Origin: Candidatus Rickettsia kotlanii
Lineage (GTDB): Bacteria > Pseudomonadota > Alphaproteobacteria > Rickettsiales > Rickettsiaceae
Length of the DNA: 64,000 nucleotides
Assembly (NCBI GenBank): GCA_030295365.1
Contig: AP027062.1
Span: 454,001 to 518,000, forward strand
Reading direction: 5' to 3'
Shown: piece after piece, positions 19,902 to 30,311 of the stretch
Layout of the letters: each line of letters opens with the position of its first letter
How positions within the stretch are numbered: the first letter of the stretch is position 1
Notes under the pieces: generated by a model
The model's input: the letters and a program-made list of their open reading frames with translations, nothing else
Database searches by the model: none
What the model was told of the DNA's origin: nothing
Position numbers and translations under genes: made by a program

Positions 19902-20576
19902 ATGATCAATAATATTTTTATTAAAATATTTCTAGTATTTTTAGTATGTATATCCACTATTTATTTTGGTTATCAATATTATCAGGATAGCAAGCCGGTA
20001 ATTACTATTTATCCTAATGAGCTGCCTACAAAAATAAAACCGTCTATAATAGAAAATAACCAAATAGCAGCAGTACATAGTACGATATATGAAAATCTTA
20101 TTGCTAAAGATACAAATATTAAAACCGTAAAATTACTTCCTGACCCTGAGAAACCTATGAGTATAGATTCTCGTAACCAAAGTCAAAGCGATGAATCTTT
20201 TGATGAAATATCTAACCTTGTTGCATTAATAGAGTCAAATAATAACTCCGAAAATAAAACGGATTTAAATATAATAAAGCTTGAAAAAGGAAGTAAAGAT
20301 AAGGTTAGTAATGCTAAAAATTGTAAAAATAATGAAAGTTATAAAGTACAACTAGGTTCGGTAAAATCTGAAGCAGAAGCAACGAAAGAAGGGGAAAGAA
20401 TAAAAAAGCAATTCCCAAAAATTCTTAAAAATGTTGTTATCACAACCAAAAAAGTTAAATGTGATGACGGCAAATTTTTCTATTTAATCTTAGCCGGTGA
20501 TTATGGTAGTCTTAGTCAAGCTAAAGCGGTTTGTAAGAAATTAGCTTATAATAAGCAGAGTTGTGTGTTGAAGTGA
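19902..20576 (+). CDS. SPOR-domain inner-membrane protein
   Basis: A 224-residue single-pass protein: cytoplasmic N-tip, membrane helix at about 4-24, a long hydrophilic low-complexity linker (about 30-140) rich in Asn, Ser, Lys and Glu, and a C-terminal SPOR domain at about 145-224 starting [24 protein letters not shown] domains bind denuded septal peptidoglycan glycans, so the product probably acts at division sites or in envelope maintenance. Its partner cannot be named from context; it stands alone between repeats. Confidence 0.85.
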   Translation: MINNIFIKIFLVFLVCISTIYFGYQYYQDSKPVITIYPNELPTKIKPSIIENNQIAAVHSTIYENLIAKDTNIKTVKLLPDPEKPMSIDSRNQSQSDESFDEISNLVALIESNNNSENKTDLNIIKLEKGSKDKVSNAKNCKNNESYKVQLGSVKSEAEATKEGERIKKQFPKILKNVVITTKKVKCDDGKFFYLILAGDYGSLSQAKAVCKKLAYNKQSCVLK

Positions 20577-20591
20577 TATTTGTATACTCTT

Positions 20592-20709
20592 ATGTCATTC
20601 CTGTGAAAGCAGAAATTCATCATAAAATGAGATAAATCGAGCTTTTAATTTTAAGAATTTGCTGTGCTTATACTTTTTTTCTGGATTCCTGTTTTCGCAG
20701 GAATGACAT
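20592..20709. repeat. Intergenic palindromic repeat, GTCATTCC type
   Basis: Left arm TGTCATTCCTGTGAAAGCAG and right arm CTGTTTTCGCAGGAATGACA are near reverse complements about 80 bp apart. The element lies between the SPOR gene and parC and may terminate the former. Confidence 0.8.
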
Positions 20710-20766
20710 AGAGAACCAAGCAACAACGACTGCTTGCAATGATGATAAATAAAAACTAAATAACTT

Positions 20767-22980
20767 ATGAAAGAAGCTAAAATAGAAAATATTGACTTTG
20801 GTAATGCATTATCAGAGCGTTATCTTGCTTATGCGTTATCAACAATTATGTCACGTTCACTTCCTGACGTACGTGACGGACTCAAGCCTGTACATCGTAG
20901 GTTATTATACGCAATGCTACAGTTAAGGCTCGAGCCGAATGCTGGCTATAAGAAATGTGCAAGGGTGGTCGGTGATGTAATAGGTAAATACCACCCGCAC
21001 GGTGATGTGGCAGTGTATGATACCTTAGTACGCCTTGCTCAGCATTTTTCGTTGCGTTATCCTTTAATCGATGGGCAGGGTAATTTCGGTTCTATCGACG
21101 GTGATAATGCAGCAGCTATGCGTTATACCGAATCACGTATGACAGACATATGTATGTTATTAATGGAGGACATCGATAAAGATACGGTAGATTTTCGCCC
21201 TACTTATGATGATTCCGATTTAGAACCGGTAATAATGCCGGCAAGTTTTCCGAATTTACTAGCTAATGGTTCTGAAGGGATAGCAGTCGGTATGGCAACC
21301 AATATACCGCCGCATAATTTACATGAGCTTTGTGATGCTCTAATACATTTAATCGACCATCCGAAAGCTGAAATTAACGATATAATGAATTTTATCAAAG
21401 GTCCTGATTTCCCAACCGGCGGCATAATTATTGATAAAGCTGAAGTTATTAATGCTGCATATATTACTGGACGCGGTAGTCTTAGAGTGAGAAGCAGATG
21501 GGAAAAAGAGGAGCTAAGTTACGGTACATATCAGATAGTTGTAACCGAGATACCTTATCAGGTTCAGAAATCAAAACTTATAGAACAAATAGCAATATTA
21601 CTAAAGGGTAAAAAAATTCCCCTTGTTAGCAATATTAGAGATGAATCAACAGACATTATAAGGTTGGTTATAGAGCCGAGAGATCGGGGATGTGATCCGC
21701 AAATAGTTATGGAATCTCTATTCAAGCTAACGAATTTAGAAAGCCGCATTCAGTTAAATATGAATGTGATCGGCAGTAATAACGTGCCGAGAGTAATGAA
21801 TATTTTAGAGATTTTACAAGAGTTTCTAGATCATAGACAAAATATTGTTACTCGCAGATCAACTTATCTTTTAAACAAAATCAAGCATCGTTTAGAAATT
21901 CTAAAAGGCCTTAGGATAGCTTATCTAAATCTTGATGAGATAATTAAAATTATTCGTGAAGAAGATGAGCCAAAAGCGATAATGATGGAGCGGTTTAAAC
22001 TAACCGAAATACAAGTCGAAGCGATATTAAATACCCGTCTTCGCTCGCTTCGCAAGCTTGAAGAACAGGAAATTATTAATGAGCATAGTAATTTGCACAA
22101 GCAACAAGCTATATTAGAAGAAATTCTAAATAATCCTAAAGAACTATGGAAAATAGTTAAAAAGGAAATCAAAACAGTACAAACGAAATTTGGATTAAAT
22201 ACGGTAATAGGAGTAAGGCGTACAAGCTTTGAGGAAGTAACACTTACGAATCAAGTAGTTGATATAACAGCTTTCATTACTAGAGAGCCGATTACTATTA
22301 TCTGCTCAAAAATGGGGTGGGTGCGTTCGTTAAAAGGTCATAACACCGATTTATCGACTATCAAATATAAAGAAGGTGATGCAGAAAAATTTATTTTAGA
22401 AGCTTACACGACTGATAAAATATTAATAGTTAGTTCAGAAGGCAGATTTTTTACTTTGCTTGCCGATAATATTTCCAAAGGTAAAGGAACAGGGGAATCT
22501 ATAAAGCTACTTGTGGATATAGGTAATAACGATATTACGAATATTTTAGTCTATAAACCTGATCAGCTTTTATTACTTGCAAGTAGTGTAGGTAAGGGGT
22601 TTTTAGTTAATTCAAATGAAGTAATGGCTCAAACAAAAACAGGAAAGCAAATTATGAATGTACCGAGTGGTCATGTATGTATAGCTTGTTTACCTGTAAA
22701 CGGGGATAGTGTTGCTTGTATCGGTGAAAGTCGTAAATTACTGGTATTTAATATAGGTGAAATACCTGAAATGAAAAAAGGGCAAGGTGTAACGCTGCAA
22801 AAATTTAAGAATGCTAAGCTTCTCGATATTAAAATATTCAATAAAGAAGATGGCTTAGGTTGGAATAACAATGGAAAAGTAAAACTTGAGAAAAACATTG
22901 TTGCATTTTTAGGCAAAAGAGGTAGTATCGGTAAATTACCTCCCATGGGCTTCCCAAAAAATAATAGATTTTCATCATAA
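20767..22980 (+). CDS. parC: DNA topoisomerase IV subunit A
   Basis: Breaks and rejoins DNA in the ParC2ParE2 enzyme that separates replicated chromosomes. The 737 residues include the catalytic tyrosine Y120 in [10 protein letters not shown] and the region [17 protein letters not shown] at 69-85. The length and the absence of an obvious GyrA-box in the C-terminal domain support ParC rather than GyrA. At the position equivalent to the quinolone-contact Ser (Ser80 in E. coli ParC) there is Val81, and at the acidic position Asp85. That is a natural variation with possible drug-binding effects, not evidence of acquired resistance. Confidence 0.95.
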   Translation: MKEAKIENIDFGNALSERYLAYALSTIMSRSLPDVRDGLKPVHRRLLYAMLQLRLEPNAGYKKCARVVGDVIGKYHPHGDVAVYDTLVRLAQHFSLRYPLIDGQGNFGSIDGDNAAAMRYTESRMTDICMLLMEDIDKDTVDFRPTYDDSDLEPVIMPASFPNLLANGSEGIAVGMATNIPPHNLHELCDALIHLIDHPKAEINDIMNFIKGPDFPTGGIIIDKAEVINAAYITGRGSLRVRSRWEKEELSYGTYQIVVTEIPYQVQKSKLIEQIAILLKGKKIPLVSNIRDESTDIIRLVIEPRDRGCDPQIVMESLFKLTNLESRIQLNMNVIGSNNVPRVMNILEILQEFLDHRQNIVTRRSTYLLNKIKHRLEILKGLRIAYLNLDEIIKIIREEDEPKAIMMERFKLTEIQVEAILNTRLRSLRKLEEQEIINEHSNLHKQQAILEEILNNPKELWKIVKKEIKTVQTKFGLNTVIGVRRTSFEEVTLTNQVVDITAFITREPITIICSKMGWVRSLKGHNTDLSTIKYKEGDAEKFILEAYTTDKILIVSSEGRFFTLLADNISKGKGTGESIKLLVDIGNNDITNILVYKPDQLLLLASSVGKGFLVNSNEVMAQTKTGKQIMNVPSGHVCIACLPVNGDSVACIGESRKLLVFNIGEIPEMKKGQGVTLQKFKNAKLLDIKIFNKEDGLGWNNNGKVKLEKNIVAFLGKRGSIGKLPPMGFPKNNRFSS

Positions 22981-23431
22981 TTATAATAAAGATTGAGTAT
23001 AAAATAGCATATTTTATAGAGAAAAGATTTTCATTGTCATCTGATGCTGGTTTTTCGATGTTCTGAGTTACATATCTTTAGAGAATTATCCTGTTGCATA
23101 TTAAAAAACTTCAATTCTGCCTCAAAATCCCTGTCTTTTGTTTAGGGGCAGTTGCATATCTTGTAAATGCTTTTAATCCATTTACAAAGTAAAAATCATA
23201 TATTATGATTGCGTCACAATATACGGTAATCAGAGAAAATCAATATCTAAAAACAAAGTAAAATGTATAATTTTATTTAATTAAAAGGCAGTATAGCATA
23301 AATTTTTCAAGGTTCGCCTGTACTTGAAGTACAAAAGCTAAGCATAGTTCAATTAAAAAAATGGAATAATCATGGCATAAGATTGCTCTAAGCCTTGACT
23401 ATAATAGTAATGACAATTAATTTGTAAATAA
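22981..23431. other. Gene-free AT-rich spacer between parC and the porin gene
   Basis: No credible gene. It contains a direct repeat of GTTGCATAT (near 23094 and 23147), a perfect palindrome TGTACTTGAAGTACA at 23319-23333, and minus-strand fragments with scattered stops that could be old coding remains. The genes on both sides end here, so terminators are expected, but no strong hairpin with a T-run is evident. Confidence 0.5.
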
Positions 23432-24751
23432 TTAAAATTTAAGTTTTGTACCTATAAGACCAACAGTACCTCGTGTTGTTTTACTAGGTGCTTCAGGGTA
23501 ATATATAGGTTTACCTTTAGCTTGGAAATGGGAAATTTCAGCATATGGTAATAAACCAGGCATGACCTTATATTCAGTAGCGAGGCTTACAGCATCAACG
23601 GTGTTTTTATATCTTGAAGTTTTAAGATATTCAAGACTTGTTTTTATAGGTCCTTGTCCATAAGCAACTGCTCCATTGTAATAATAGGTATCACGACCGA
23701 CTTTATAATATTCCTTAGCGGTTAAGCTTTTACCTAAATTACCGTAAGAAGCGCCACAAGAGAAATTACCGTAAGTAAATACAGCCCCAAGATTATATGC
23801 TTTTAAATTAGAAAGCTTATGGGTATTAAGCACTTGAATTGTATTTCCATCCATTTTAGCATGAATAAGACGACGAGCAGGTTTACCGTATTCTCCGGTG
23901 ACAGATAATCTTAAGTCTGCATCTTCGCTAATTTCATGTTCATAAGTTAGGCCGGCAGAAAAAGCATCCCTAACATTCTGATTAATAGTCATGGTTTCGT
24001 TATTCTCTAATTTAACCGTCTTTATCCCGGTTTTAGAAACACTAACTCCGTTTCTGCATGAGCTTTTTTCAAGCGTTAAATTATTTATATCTCCATTACC
24101 ACCTGTATTAGCAGTATCGGGAGTATAAGAAACTCCGGCTTGGAAGCCTTTCATTTTAGGCGTGAAAAAATTCAATCTTCTAGCTCTCTCAGCTTTATCA
24201 TTGATTTGATTAAAAGAATTAGAGTATGACGCAAGATAAAAGCTAGCGTTAGTATCAAAATCCAATTTTAAACCGTTATATCGCATATATTGACCGTCAA
24301 GTAGAGCATATCTAGACCATCCTCCGGTGCCTGCAGTTACTTGATTACCGGTAATACGCAACTTAGAGCTTGCATCAGCAGGAGAGCCAAGTTCTACTTT
24401 ACCGTAATTAGTTTTAATAAAGATATGTGATCCATTATAACTTGCAGAGGTTTTTGCTTTTGTAGTAGGCTGAAGCACTATTTTAGCACCTGCTATTACA
24501 TCATTGATAGTTTTAGCAATAGTGGCCGCAAATGCTGCTTCTGTGTAAAACCCTAGCTTTTTCCTGTTATCAGTTACATTTTTATCAAATAAAATTAAAT
24601 GATCCTGTTTAATATAACCGCTTTCAAATAAATAGAATCCTTGTAATTTTATTTCAGTATCAGAATTAGAAATAACAGGTGTTAGATTTTCTTTGGCAAG
24701 ACCAGCCGATGCAAGGCAAATAATACTTGTAGCTAATAATAATTTTTTCAC
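23432..24751 (-). CDS. Outer membrane porin
   Basis: A 439-residue exported protein starting at GTG with an AGGAG site before it. Signal peptide MKKLLLATSIICLASAGLA precedes KEN. The mature chain has alternating hydrophobic beta-strand patterning throughout, FIKTNYGKVELGSPADASSKLR resembles the porin family motif (constriction-loop region), and it ends in GLIGTKLKF with the terminal Phe used by BamA. It probably forms a trimeric general porin for small solutes. Transcribed divergently from dcd across a 260-bp AT-rich spacer. Confidence 0.85.
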   Translation of the reverse strand: MKKLLLATSIICLASAGLAKENLTPVISNSDTEIKLQGFYLFESGYIKQDHLILFDKNVTDNRKKLGFYTEAAFAATIAKTINDVIAGAKIVLQPTTKAKTSASYNGSHIFIKTNYGKVELGSPADASSKLRITGNQVTAGTGGWSRYALLDGQYMRYNGLKLDFDTNASFYLASYSNSFNQINDKAERARRLNFFTPKMKGFQAGVSYTPDTANTGGNGDINNLTLEKSSCRNGVSVSKTGIKTVKLENNETMTINQNVRDAFSAGLTYEHEISEDADLRLSVTGEYGKPARRLIHAKMDGNTIQVLNTHKLSNLKAYNLGAVFTYGNFSCGASYGNLGKSLTAKEYYKVGRDTYYYNGAVAYGQGPIKTSLEYLKTSRYKNTVDAVSLATEYKVMPGLLPYAEISHFQAKGKPIYYPEAPSKTTRGTVGLIGTKLKF

Positions 24752-25018
24752 TTTAATAAAACTCCTATCAACTTAAATAAATTTTTAGTATTAATAAATA
24801 TAAATCAACTACACTACAATATAATAATATTTTTCAGGGTTGACAATAAAAAACTATTTTAATTTATAATAATTTAATTTTCAAGTATATAATGTTGTAT
24901 TATTATCACTATCATTATTCAAGTAGTCTCAGACTTATAGTTTTAAAGAAAAATTTTGTATTGTAAATAATTATGAGTTATAATCATTAGTTTATATTAA
25001 TTAAATCAAGTTTTGATT

Positions 25019-25585
25019 ATGGCTATAATGTCAGATAAGTGGATAAAAGAAGCTGTTATAAATCAAAGTATGGTAAGGCCTTTTGCAGAAAAGCAGGTAA
25101 GAGTGCATAATAACGAAAAGATTATTTCTTACGGCTTATCCTCTTACGGCTATGATGCTAGAGTATCTAATGAATTTAAAATATTCACCAATATAAATTC
25201 TACTACGGTTGATCCAAAAAATTTCAGTGAATATAATTTAGTTGATAGAGAAGTAGATGTGTGTATTATCCCACCTAATAGCTTTGCCCTTGGCAGAACT
25301 ATAGAATATTTTAAAATACCGCGTGATATATTAGTTATTTGTGTCGGCAAGTCCACTTATGCAAGATGCGGTATAATAGTAAATGTAACTCCTTTAGAAC
25401 CGGAGTGGGAAGGACATGTAACTTTAGAGTTTTCTAATACTACTCCATTACCTGCTAAAATATATGCAAATGAAGGAGCTTGTCAGTTTTTATTTTTAAA
25501 GAGTGATCAAATTTGTGATACTTCATATGCCGATCGCCAAGGAAAATATATGAAACAAGTAGGCATAACTTTACCGCTAACATAA
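25019..25585 (+). CDS. dcd: dCTP deaminase
   Basis: Converts dCTP to dUTP, the main route to dTTP precursors in proteobacteria. I start at the ATG at 25019 (MAIMSDKW, 188 residues); a TTG two codons upstream is possible but unlikely. Family motifs seen are [29 protein letters not shown] and [17 protein letters not shown] with the catalytic Glu, ending QVGITLPLT. Nucleotide supply genes dcd, ndk and dgt are all present in this window. Confidence 0.96.
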   Translation: MAIMSDKWIKEAVINQSMVRPFAEKQVRVHNNEKIISYGLSSYGYDARVSNEFKIFTNINSTTVDPKNFSEYNLVDREVDVCIIPPNSFALGRTIEYFKIPRDILVICVGKSTYARCGIIVNVTPLEPEWEGHVTLEFSNTTPLPAKIYANEGACQFLFLKSDQICDTSYADRQGKYMKQVGITLPLT

Positions 25586-25629
25586 CTTTTTTATGTAGAA
25601 ATTATATTAAATTTTTAATAAGGATTTTT

Positions 25630-26088
25630 ATGAGTACAATAAACACCAATACTAATGAGACAATGCCGCATATTTCTGTTAATGCACAATATATAAAAGA
25701 TTTATCTCTTGAGAATCCTTCTGCCCCGTCTTCTCTTGCGGCTTTGGATCAACGCCCTCAAATTGATCTATCTCTAGATATAAATATTACTAATTTATCG
25801 GAAGAAAATTTCTATGAAGTAGAGTTAAATATCGAGGCAATTGCAAGAAATGAGAAATATAAATTATTTCAAATAGAATTAAAATATGCTGGAGTATTTA
25901 ATTTAATTAATATTGATTCTGAACAACATCCGGTTTTATTATCTGTTCATTGTCCGGCAATGATATTTCCATTTGCCAGAAAAATTATAGCTAGCTGTAC
26001 TCAAGATGCAGGATTCCAGCCTTTAATGATTGATCCTATAGATTTTGGCGCCTTATATCATAAGAAAATGTCGGAGCACCAAAACTAA
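25630..26088 (+). CDS. secB: Protein-export chaperone SecB
   Basis: Tetrameric cytosolic chaperone that holds preproteins unfolded and delivers them to SecA. The 152 residues contain the SecB core [34 protein letters not shown], and the conserved [14 protein letters not shown] and [13 protein letters not shown] segments. It is 44 bp after dcd, with an AAGGA ribosome-binding site. Its clients would include the porin, OmpW-type protein and Sca2 encoded in this window (inference). Confidence 0.96.
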   Translation: MSTINTNTNETMPHISVNAQYIKDLSLENPSAPSSLAALDQRPQIDLSLDINITNLSEENFYEVELNIEAIARNEKYKLFQIELKYAGVFNLINIDSEQHPVLLSVHCPAMIFPFARKIIASCTQDAGFQPLMIDPIDFGALYHKKMSEHQN

Positions 26089-26136
26089 GAAAATTATAAT
26101 AAATCTTGTTTTAAGTACCATGGTTTTTAAATCACA

Positions 26137-26160
26137 GATAAAGCTTAAGATAAAGCTTAA
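26137..26160. repeat. Short tandem duplication (2 x 12 bp)
   Basis: AGATAAAGCTTA is repeated twice head to tail in the spacer between secB and ctrA. It is probably replication slippage, with no other role seen. Confidence 0.7.
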
Positions 26161-26310
26161 TAGTAAAAGTTTTATCAATTTGATTAAATATTCTTTACTT
26201 ATGTTATTAATGAACGTATAAGGCATTAGATAAAAAATTATAGTTTAGTTAACAATAATTAACTGTAAATTATAGCGCAATATAAAAATTGAATTTTATG
26301 GAGAAAAATA

Positions 26311-27024
26311 ATGAGAGTTTTGTTAATTGAAGGCGAGCCGGAAATGGCTAACTTAATTGAGCTGACTTTAGCTTCAGAAGGGATAGTTTGCGATAAAGCT
26401 TCAGTTGGTGTAGAAGGTTTAAGACTTGGTAAAGTTGGTGGTTATGATCTAGTAATCTTAGACCTTATGTTACCGGATATTAATGGTTTTGAGATATTAC
26501 TAAGATTGCGTGCTGCAAAAATAAAAACCCCAATCTTAATTTTATCTAGCTTAACTGATACGTATCAAAAGATTACTGGTTTCTCTTCTGGAGCCGATGA
26601 TTATCTAACCAAGCCGTTTGTAAGAGAGGAATTAATTGCTAGAATTAAAGCTATAGTTAGACGTTCTAAAGGTCATGCAGCATCAGTATTTAGGTTTGAT
26701 AAGGTTAGCATAAACCTAGATACTAGAAGTGTAGAAGTTGGCGGCAAAAAAGTACATTTGACGAACAAAGAATATGCTATTTTAGAGCTATTAATACTCC
26801 GAAGAGGAACTATCTTAACTAAAGAAATGTTCTTAAATCACTTATATAGTAGTGTTGATGAACCAGAAATGAAAATTATTGACGTATTTATTTGTAAACT
26901 TCGTAAAAAGTTAAGTGATGCTGCCGGCGGTAGAGATTATATCGACACAGTATGGGGGCGTGGTTATATGCTAAAAGAATATGATGAGTTACAACAAAAA
27001 GAAATTTTAGCACAAGGAGCATAA
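26311..27024 (+). CDS. ctrA: Cell-cycle response regulator CtrA (OmpR/PhoB type)
   Basis: Alphaproteobacterial master regulator of cell-cycle genes. The receiver domain (1-115) has phospho-acceptor D51 in [10 protein letters not shown] and the K101 of TKPF. The winged-helix domain carries the CtrA-specific end: [20 protein letters not shown], then [14 protein letters not shown] and [10 protein letters not shown], almost as in Caulobacter CtrA. The N-terminal acidic pocket reads I6-E7-G8-E9, whereas CtrA normally has E7-D8-D9, so one Mg2+-binding Asp appears replaced by Gly. At 237 residues it is full length. It precedes queF by 3 bp, so the two share a transcript. Confidence 0.92.
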   Translation: MRVLLIEGEPEMANLIELTLASEGIVCDKASVGVEGLRLGKVGGYDLVILDLMLPDINGFEILLRLRAAKIKTPILILSSLTDTYQKITGFSSGADDYLTKPFVREELIARIKAIVRRSKGHAASVFRFDKVSINLDTRSVEVGGKKVHLTNKEYAILELLILRRGTILTKEMFLNHLYSSVDEPEMKIIDVFICKLRKKLSDAAGGRDYIDTVWGRGYMLKEYDELQQKEILAQGA

Positions 27025-27027
27025 TTA

Positions 27028-27849
27028 ATGCCTTTATCTACTTCTTTGCTTGGTAAAAAAAGTACTTATAAAGATAGTTATGATGTGACTTTATTATTTA
27101 AAATTCCACGTATAAATCATCGAAACGAACTTGGAATAAATAGTAATAATCTTCCGTTTTACGGTGTAGATGTTTGGAATACATATGAACTATCTTGTCT
27201 TAATACGAACGGTAAGCCATGGGTTGGAATAGGCACTTTTTATATACCGACGGATTCTGAAAATATAGTAGAATCAAAATCATTTAAATTATATCTAAAT
27301 TCTTTTAATAACTTTGTTGTTGAATCAGTAAAAGAACTAGAAAGAATTATCTTACAGGATCTAAGTAATGTTACACACGCTAAAGTAACAGGACGTATAT
27401 TTCCTATAAATACAAAAGTAAAATTTGGTGTTCCAAGTGGTAAAAATATCGATGATTTAGATATAGTATGCAATAATTACTGTGCACCCGATAATAGTTT
27501 AATTGAGTATGAAGATGTTTTGGTAGAAGAAGAGATTAATTCTAATTTACTCAAATCAAATTGCCTAGTAACCGGTCAACCGGATTGGGGTACAATCGTT
27601 ATAAAATATAAAGGAAAAAAGTTAAAACATGATTCTTTTCTGAAATATTTAATATCTTTTAGAAATTATAATGAGTTTGCAGAGCAGTGTGCTGAGCGTA
27701 TTTTTACAGATATTAAAAATGCTATAAGTCCTGATTTTCTTTCTATTTATGTAGTATATACTAGGCGTGGAGGAATTGATATTTGTCCCTATCGTTCTAC
27801 CGATAAAAGTTATACTTTACCTAGCGATAAACGATTTATTAGGCAATAA
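27028..27849 (+). CDS. queF: NADPH-dependent 7-cyano-7-deazaguanine reductase QueF
   Basis: Reduces preQ0 to preQ1 in queuosine synthesis for tRNA wobble position 34. This is the long, duplicated-fold type (273 residues). The QueF signature [13 protein letters not shown] is at 82-94, the thioimide-forming cysteine is C179 in [14 protein letters not shown], and the catalytic Asp is D186. It is complete. Other preQ0-making genes are not seen here, and the probable preQ0/preQ1 importer at 34.7-35.3 kb is a pseudogene, so the source of its substrate is an open question. Confidence 0.95.
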   Translation: MPLSTSLLGKKSTYKDSYDVTLLFKIPRINHRNELGINSNNLPFYGVDVWNTYELSCLNTNGKPWVGIGTFYIPTDSENIVESKSFKLYLNSFNNFVVESVKELERIILQDLSNVTHAKVTGRIFPINTKVKFGVPSGKNIDDLDIVCNNYCAPDNSLIEYEDVLVEEEINSNLLKSNCLVTGQPDWGTIVIKYKGKKLKHDSFLKYLISFRNYNEFAEQCAERIFTDIKNAISPDFLSIYVVYTRRGGIDICPYRSTDKSYTLPSDKRFIRQ

Positions 27850-27923
27850 TCACTTTTCTAATCCATAAAAAAATCCGTTTGTAAGAAAAGTATTGTCAGT
27901 ATGGATTGAAAAACACATCCGTT

Positions 27924-28077
27924 GTCATTCCGTGGCTTGACCACGGAATCTAGTTTAAAATGCTCATATTATTAGTATTTGAGATTTTTTTATTATGGGC
28001 CCCGTGGGTCAAGCCATGGGGTGATACAGTAGACTTGGTCCATCCAGCGATGTTCTGATTATACAGGGATGACATAA
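27924..28077. repeat. Intergenic palindromic repeat, CCGTGGCTTGACCACGG type (compound)
   Basis: The first half is the hairpin GTCATTCCGTGGCTTGACCA...GGAATC. The second half has CCCGTGGGTCAAGCCATGGGG, then a degenerate GGGATGACATAAAC end. It lies between the convergent queF and trcR genes and can act as a two-way terminator. Confidence 0.8.
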
Positions 28078-28168
28078 ACGAGCCACGCAATAACGCTGAT
28101 CAAGGGGGGAACAATCAAAAGATAATTCACATAAGCAAGCTTTTCGCAAGACAACAGTTAGTATAATT

Positions 28169-28729
28169 TTATGATTCTTTTGTAGGATTTTGTGTAGGCT
28201 TTAGTCTTTCTACTGTTTTATTCAGGTCTATTTGACTACAGATCCCTAGTAATACGGGATCACGAGGACGAATAGAATTCATATTCCAATGGCTACGGGC
28301 TCTAATAGCATCTATAGTAATTTTAGTAGTACCTATTAATTTAATTATTTGATGGTCTTGGATGTTCGGATAATTAGACAATAACCAATATATAGCATCC
28401 GGTTTATCTTGACGTCTTGCTATAGGAGTGTATTTAGCACGCTGTTTTTTCTGATTTTTCATCAATCCATCAGCAGGACTATATGAAATTTGTAAATTAG
28501 CATTAGGATCTTTACTGCAACGCTCAATTTCCTCTAAAGTTAACTGACCGTTTGCAATTGGATTTAAACCTTTTATAGATTGTGCTACTTCACCGTCAGC
28601 CATACCTTTTATTTCAAATTCATGAATACCGCAAAAATCGGCAATTTGTTTAAAAGTTAAAGAAGTATTTTCAATTAACCACATAGCCGTGGCTTTTGGC
28701 AGAAACGGTAATGTTTTTTGCGAATTCAT
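28169..28729 (-). CDS. trcR: Cell-cycle transcriptional regulator TrcR (DUF1013)
   Basis: A 186-residue protein of the alphaproteobacterial DUF1013 family, which is linked to RNA polymerase binding and cell-cycle transcription in Caulobacter. Two helix-turn-helix-like blocks are visible: ATAMWLIENTSLTFKQIADFC and IADFCGIHEFEIKGMADGEVA near the N-terminus, then DAIYWLLSNYPNIQDHQIIK with IRARSHWNMNSIRPRDPV, the latter being the strongly conserved family stretch. Its presence within 1.2 kb of ctrA may be coincidence, as they are in opposite directions and separated by a repeat. Confidence 0.85.
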   Translation of the reverse strand: MNSQKTLPFLPKATAMWLIENTSLTFKQIADFCGIHEFEIKGMADGEVAQSIKGLNPIANGQLTLEEIERCSKDPNANLQISYSPADGLMKNQKKQRAKYTPIARRQDKPDAIYWLLSNYPNIQDHQIIKLIGTTKITIDAIRARSHWNMNSIRPRDPVLLGICSQIDLNKTVERLKPTQNPTKES

Positions 28730-28780
28730 GATAGTTTTTTGGCTTAATTTAAGAAATTATAACAAATAGAGTTATTTAAG

Positions 28781-30178
28781 TCAATCTGCATTTAGAAACT
28801 TAACTATCTCCTCAACTACTTTCTTAGCATCGCCGAATAACATAAAAGTATTATTGTGATAAAATAACTCATTTTTTATACCTGCATATCCTGATGCCAT
28901 AGAGCGTTTAATAAACAAAATCGTACGTGCTTTTTCGACATCGAGTACCGGCATACCGTAAATTGGACTGTTCGGATCATTTTTAGCAGCAGGATTAGTT
29001 ACGTCATTTGCCCCAATCACAAGCACTACGTCAGTGGTAGCGAAATCTCTATTAATTTCTTCAAGCTCAAGTACTTTCTCATAATCTATATTAGCTTCTG
29101 CAAGTAAAACATTTATATGTCCCGGCATTCTACCTGCTACCGGATGTACGGCAAAACGTACATTAATATCTGAACGTTCTAATATATCAACCATTTCTTT
29201 TATGATATGCTGAGACTGGGCTACTGCCATACCGTAACCGGGAACAATTATCACCGATGATGTATTAAGTAGTAAATGTGCCGCATCTTCAGGGCAGCTT
29301 GTTTTTGCTATTTTATCGTCGTCTACATCCTTATTAATTCCAGTAGATGCAGGCAAAAATGCCCCAAAAATAACCTTAATTAATGAGCGATTCATCGCTT
29401 TGCACATCATATAGCTAAGTATAGCTCCGCTACTACCGACTAATGCTCCAGTAATAATAAGTAGGCTATTGCTAAGCGTAAAGCCTATACCTGCTGCCGC
29501 AAAACCTGAATAAGAATTTAGCATTGAGACTATAACAGGCATATCTGCACTGCCTACCGGTATTATTAGTAATACTCCGATTAGCAGTGATAAAAAGACT
29601 ATTAGATGAAATAAAAATATATTCTCTGAACGAATAAATAATATTATTAGAATAACTAATATTATTGCCGTTAATAAGCATATATATTGCTGACTGTAGA
29701 ATTTTAACGGGCTACTTTTCATTAAGCCTTGTAGTTTTAGAAAAGCTATAATCGAACCGCTAAAAGTTAAAGCACCGATAGAGATGCCTACTGATATTTC
29801 CATTAATGCATTAATCGGTAAACTTCCTGCTATTCCTATAGAAAAATTTTCAGGAGCAAATACTGTAGCATAAGCTACAAATACCGCAGCAAGACCGACA
29901 AAAGAGTGAAATCCCGCTACTAATTGAGGTATTGCCGTCATGGAGATTTTAAGTGCGATAATTCCGCCGATGACAGCACCTAATAATATGGTTGCTATAA
30001 TCGGTAATTTATGGGCAAAATCCGGTAGGAAAAAAGTAACGACGACTGCTATCGCCATCCCCAAAATACCTATGGTACTGCCTAAACGTGCTTGTTTCTG
30101 TGAGGATAAGAATTTGAGTGATAGAATAAAGCAAACAGCTGCAACTAAGTATAATAACTGGATAATTTGTAGGGACAT
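28781..30178 (-). CDS. pntB: NAD(P) transhydrogenase subunit beta
   Basis: Proton-translocating transhydrogenase subunit that makes NADPH from NADH at the inner membrane. The 465 residues comprise about nine membrane helices (1-260) and the C-terminal NADP(H)-binding domain III with VPGYGMAVAQSQH, HPVAGRMPGHINVLLAE and GANDVTNPAAK, ending in the KRSMASGYAGIKNELF region. The partner pntA is not adjacent here: the next upstream gene encodes an outer membrane protein, so pntA must lie elsewhere. QueF and biosynthetic enzymes use NADPH. Confidence 0.95.
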   Translation of the reverse strand: MSLQIIQLLYLVAAVCFILSLKFLSSQKQARLGSTIGILGMAIAVVVTFFLPDFAHKLPIIATILLGAVIGGIIALKISMTAIPQLVAGFHSFVGLAAVFVAYATVFAPENFSIGIAGSLPINALMEISVGISIGALTFSGSIIAFLKLQGLMKSSPLKFYSQQYICLLTAIILVILIILFIRSENIFLFHLIVFLSLLIGVLLIIPVGSADMPVIVSMLNSYSGFAAAGIGFTLSNSLLIITGALVGSSGAILSYMMCKAMNRSLIKVIFGAFLPASTGINKDVDDDKIAKTSCPEDAAHLLLNTSSVIIVPGYGMAVAQSQHIIKEMVDILERSDINVRFAVHPVAGRMPGHINVLLAEANIDYEKVLELEEINRDFATTDVVLVIGANDVTNPAAKNDPNSPIYGMPVLDVEKARTILFIKRSMASGYAGIKNELFYHNNTFMLFGDAKKVVEEIVKFLNAD

Positions 30179-30213
30179 AGGTGAATGTATGTTTATATTA
30201 TTAGCTATTTAGT

Positions 30214-30282
30214 GTCATCCCGCGGCTTGATCGCGGTATCCAAATAAAAAAACTAGATCCCGCGATCAAGTCGCGGGATGAC
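30214..30282. terminator. Palindromic repeat, GTCATCCCGCG type; likely terminator
   Basis: 27-bp arms 30214-30240 and 30256-30282 are reverse complements with two mismatches, separated by a 15-bp A-rich loop. It is 30 bp after the stop of the minus-strand OmpW-type gene, the place for a terminator. It belongs to the same family as the repeats at 43.8, 45.0 and 55.1 kb. Confidence 0.75.
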
Positions 30283-30311
30283 AAATACGCTTCAAGAACC
30301 ATGCAACAAGG

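Noticed and set aside
22981-23431. Non-coding RNA gene or transposase remnant in the parC-porin gap
   Set aside because: Only short repeats and weak coding traces; nothing matches a known RNA or transposase well enough.
26248-26263. CtrA self-binding site upstream of ctrA (GTTAACAATAATTAAC)
   Set aside because: The TTAA halves are 6 bp apart rather than the 7 of the usual CtrA box, and such TTAA pairs are expected by chance in AT-rich DNA.
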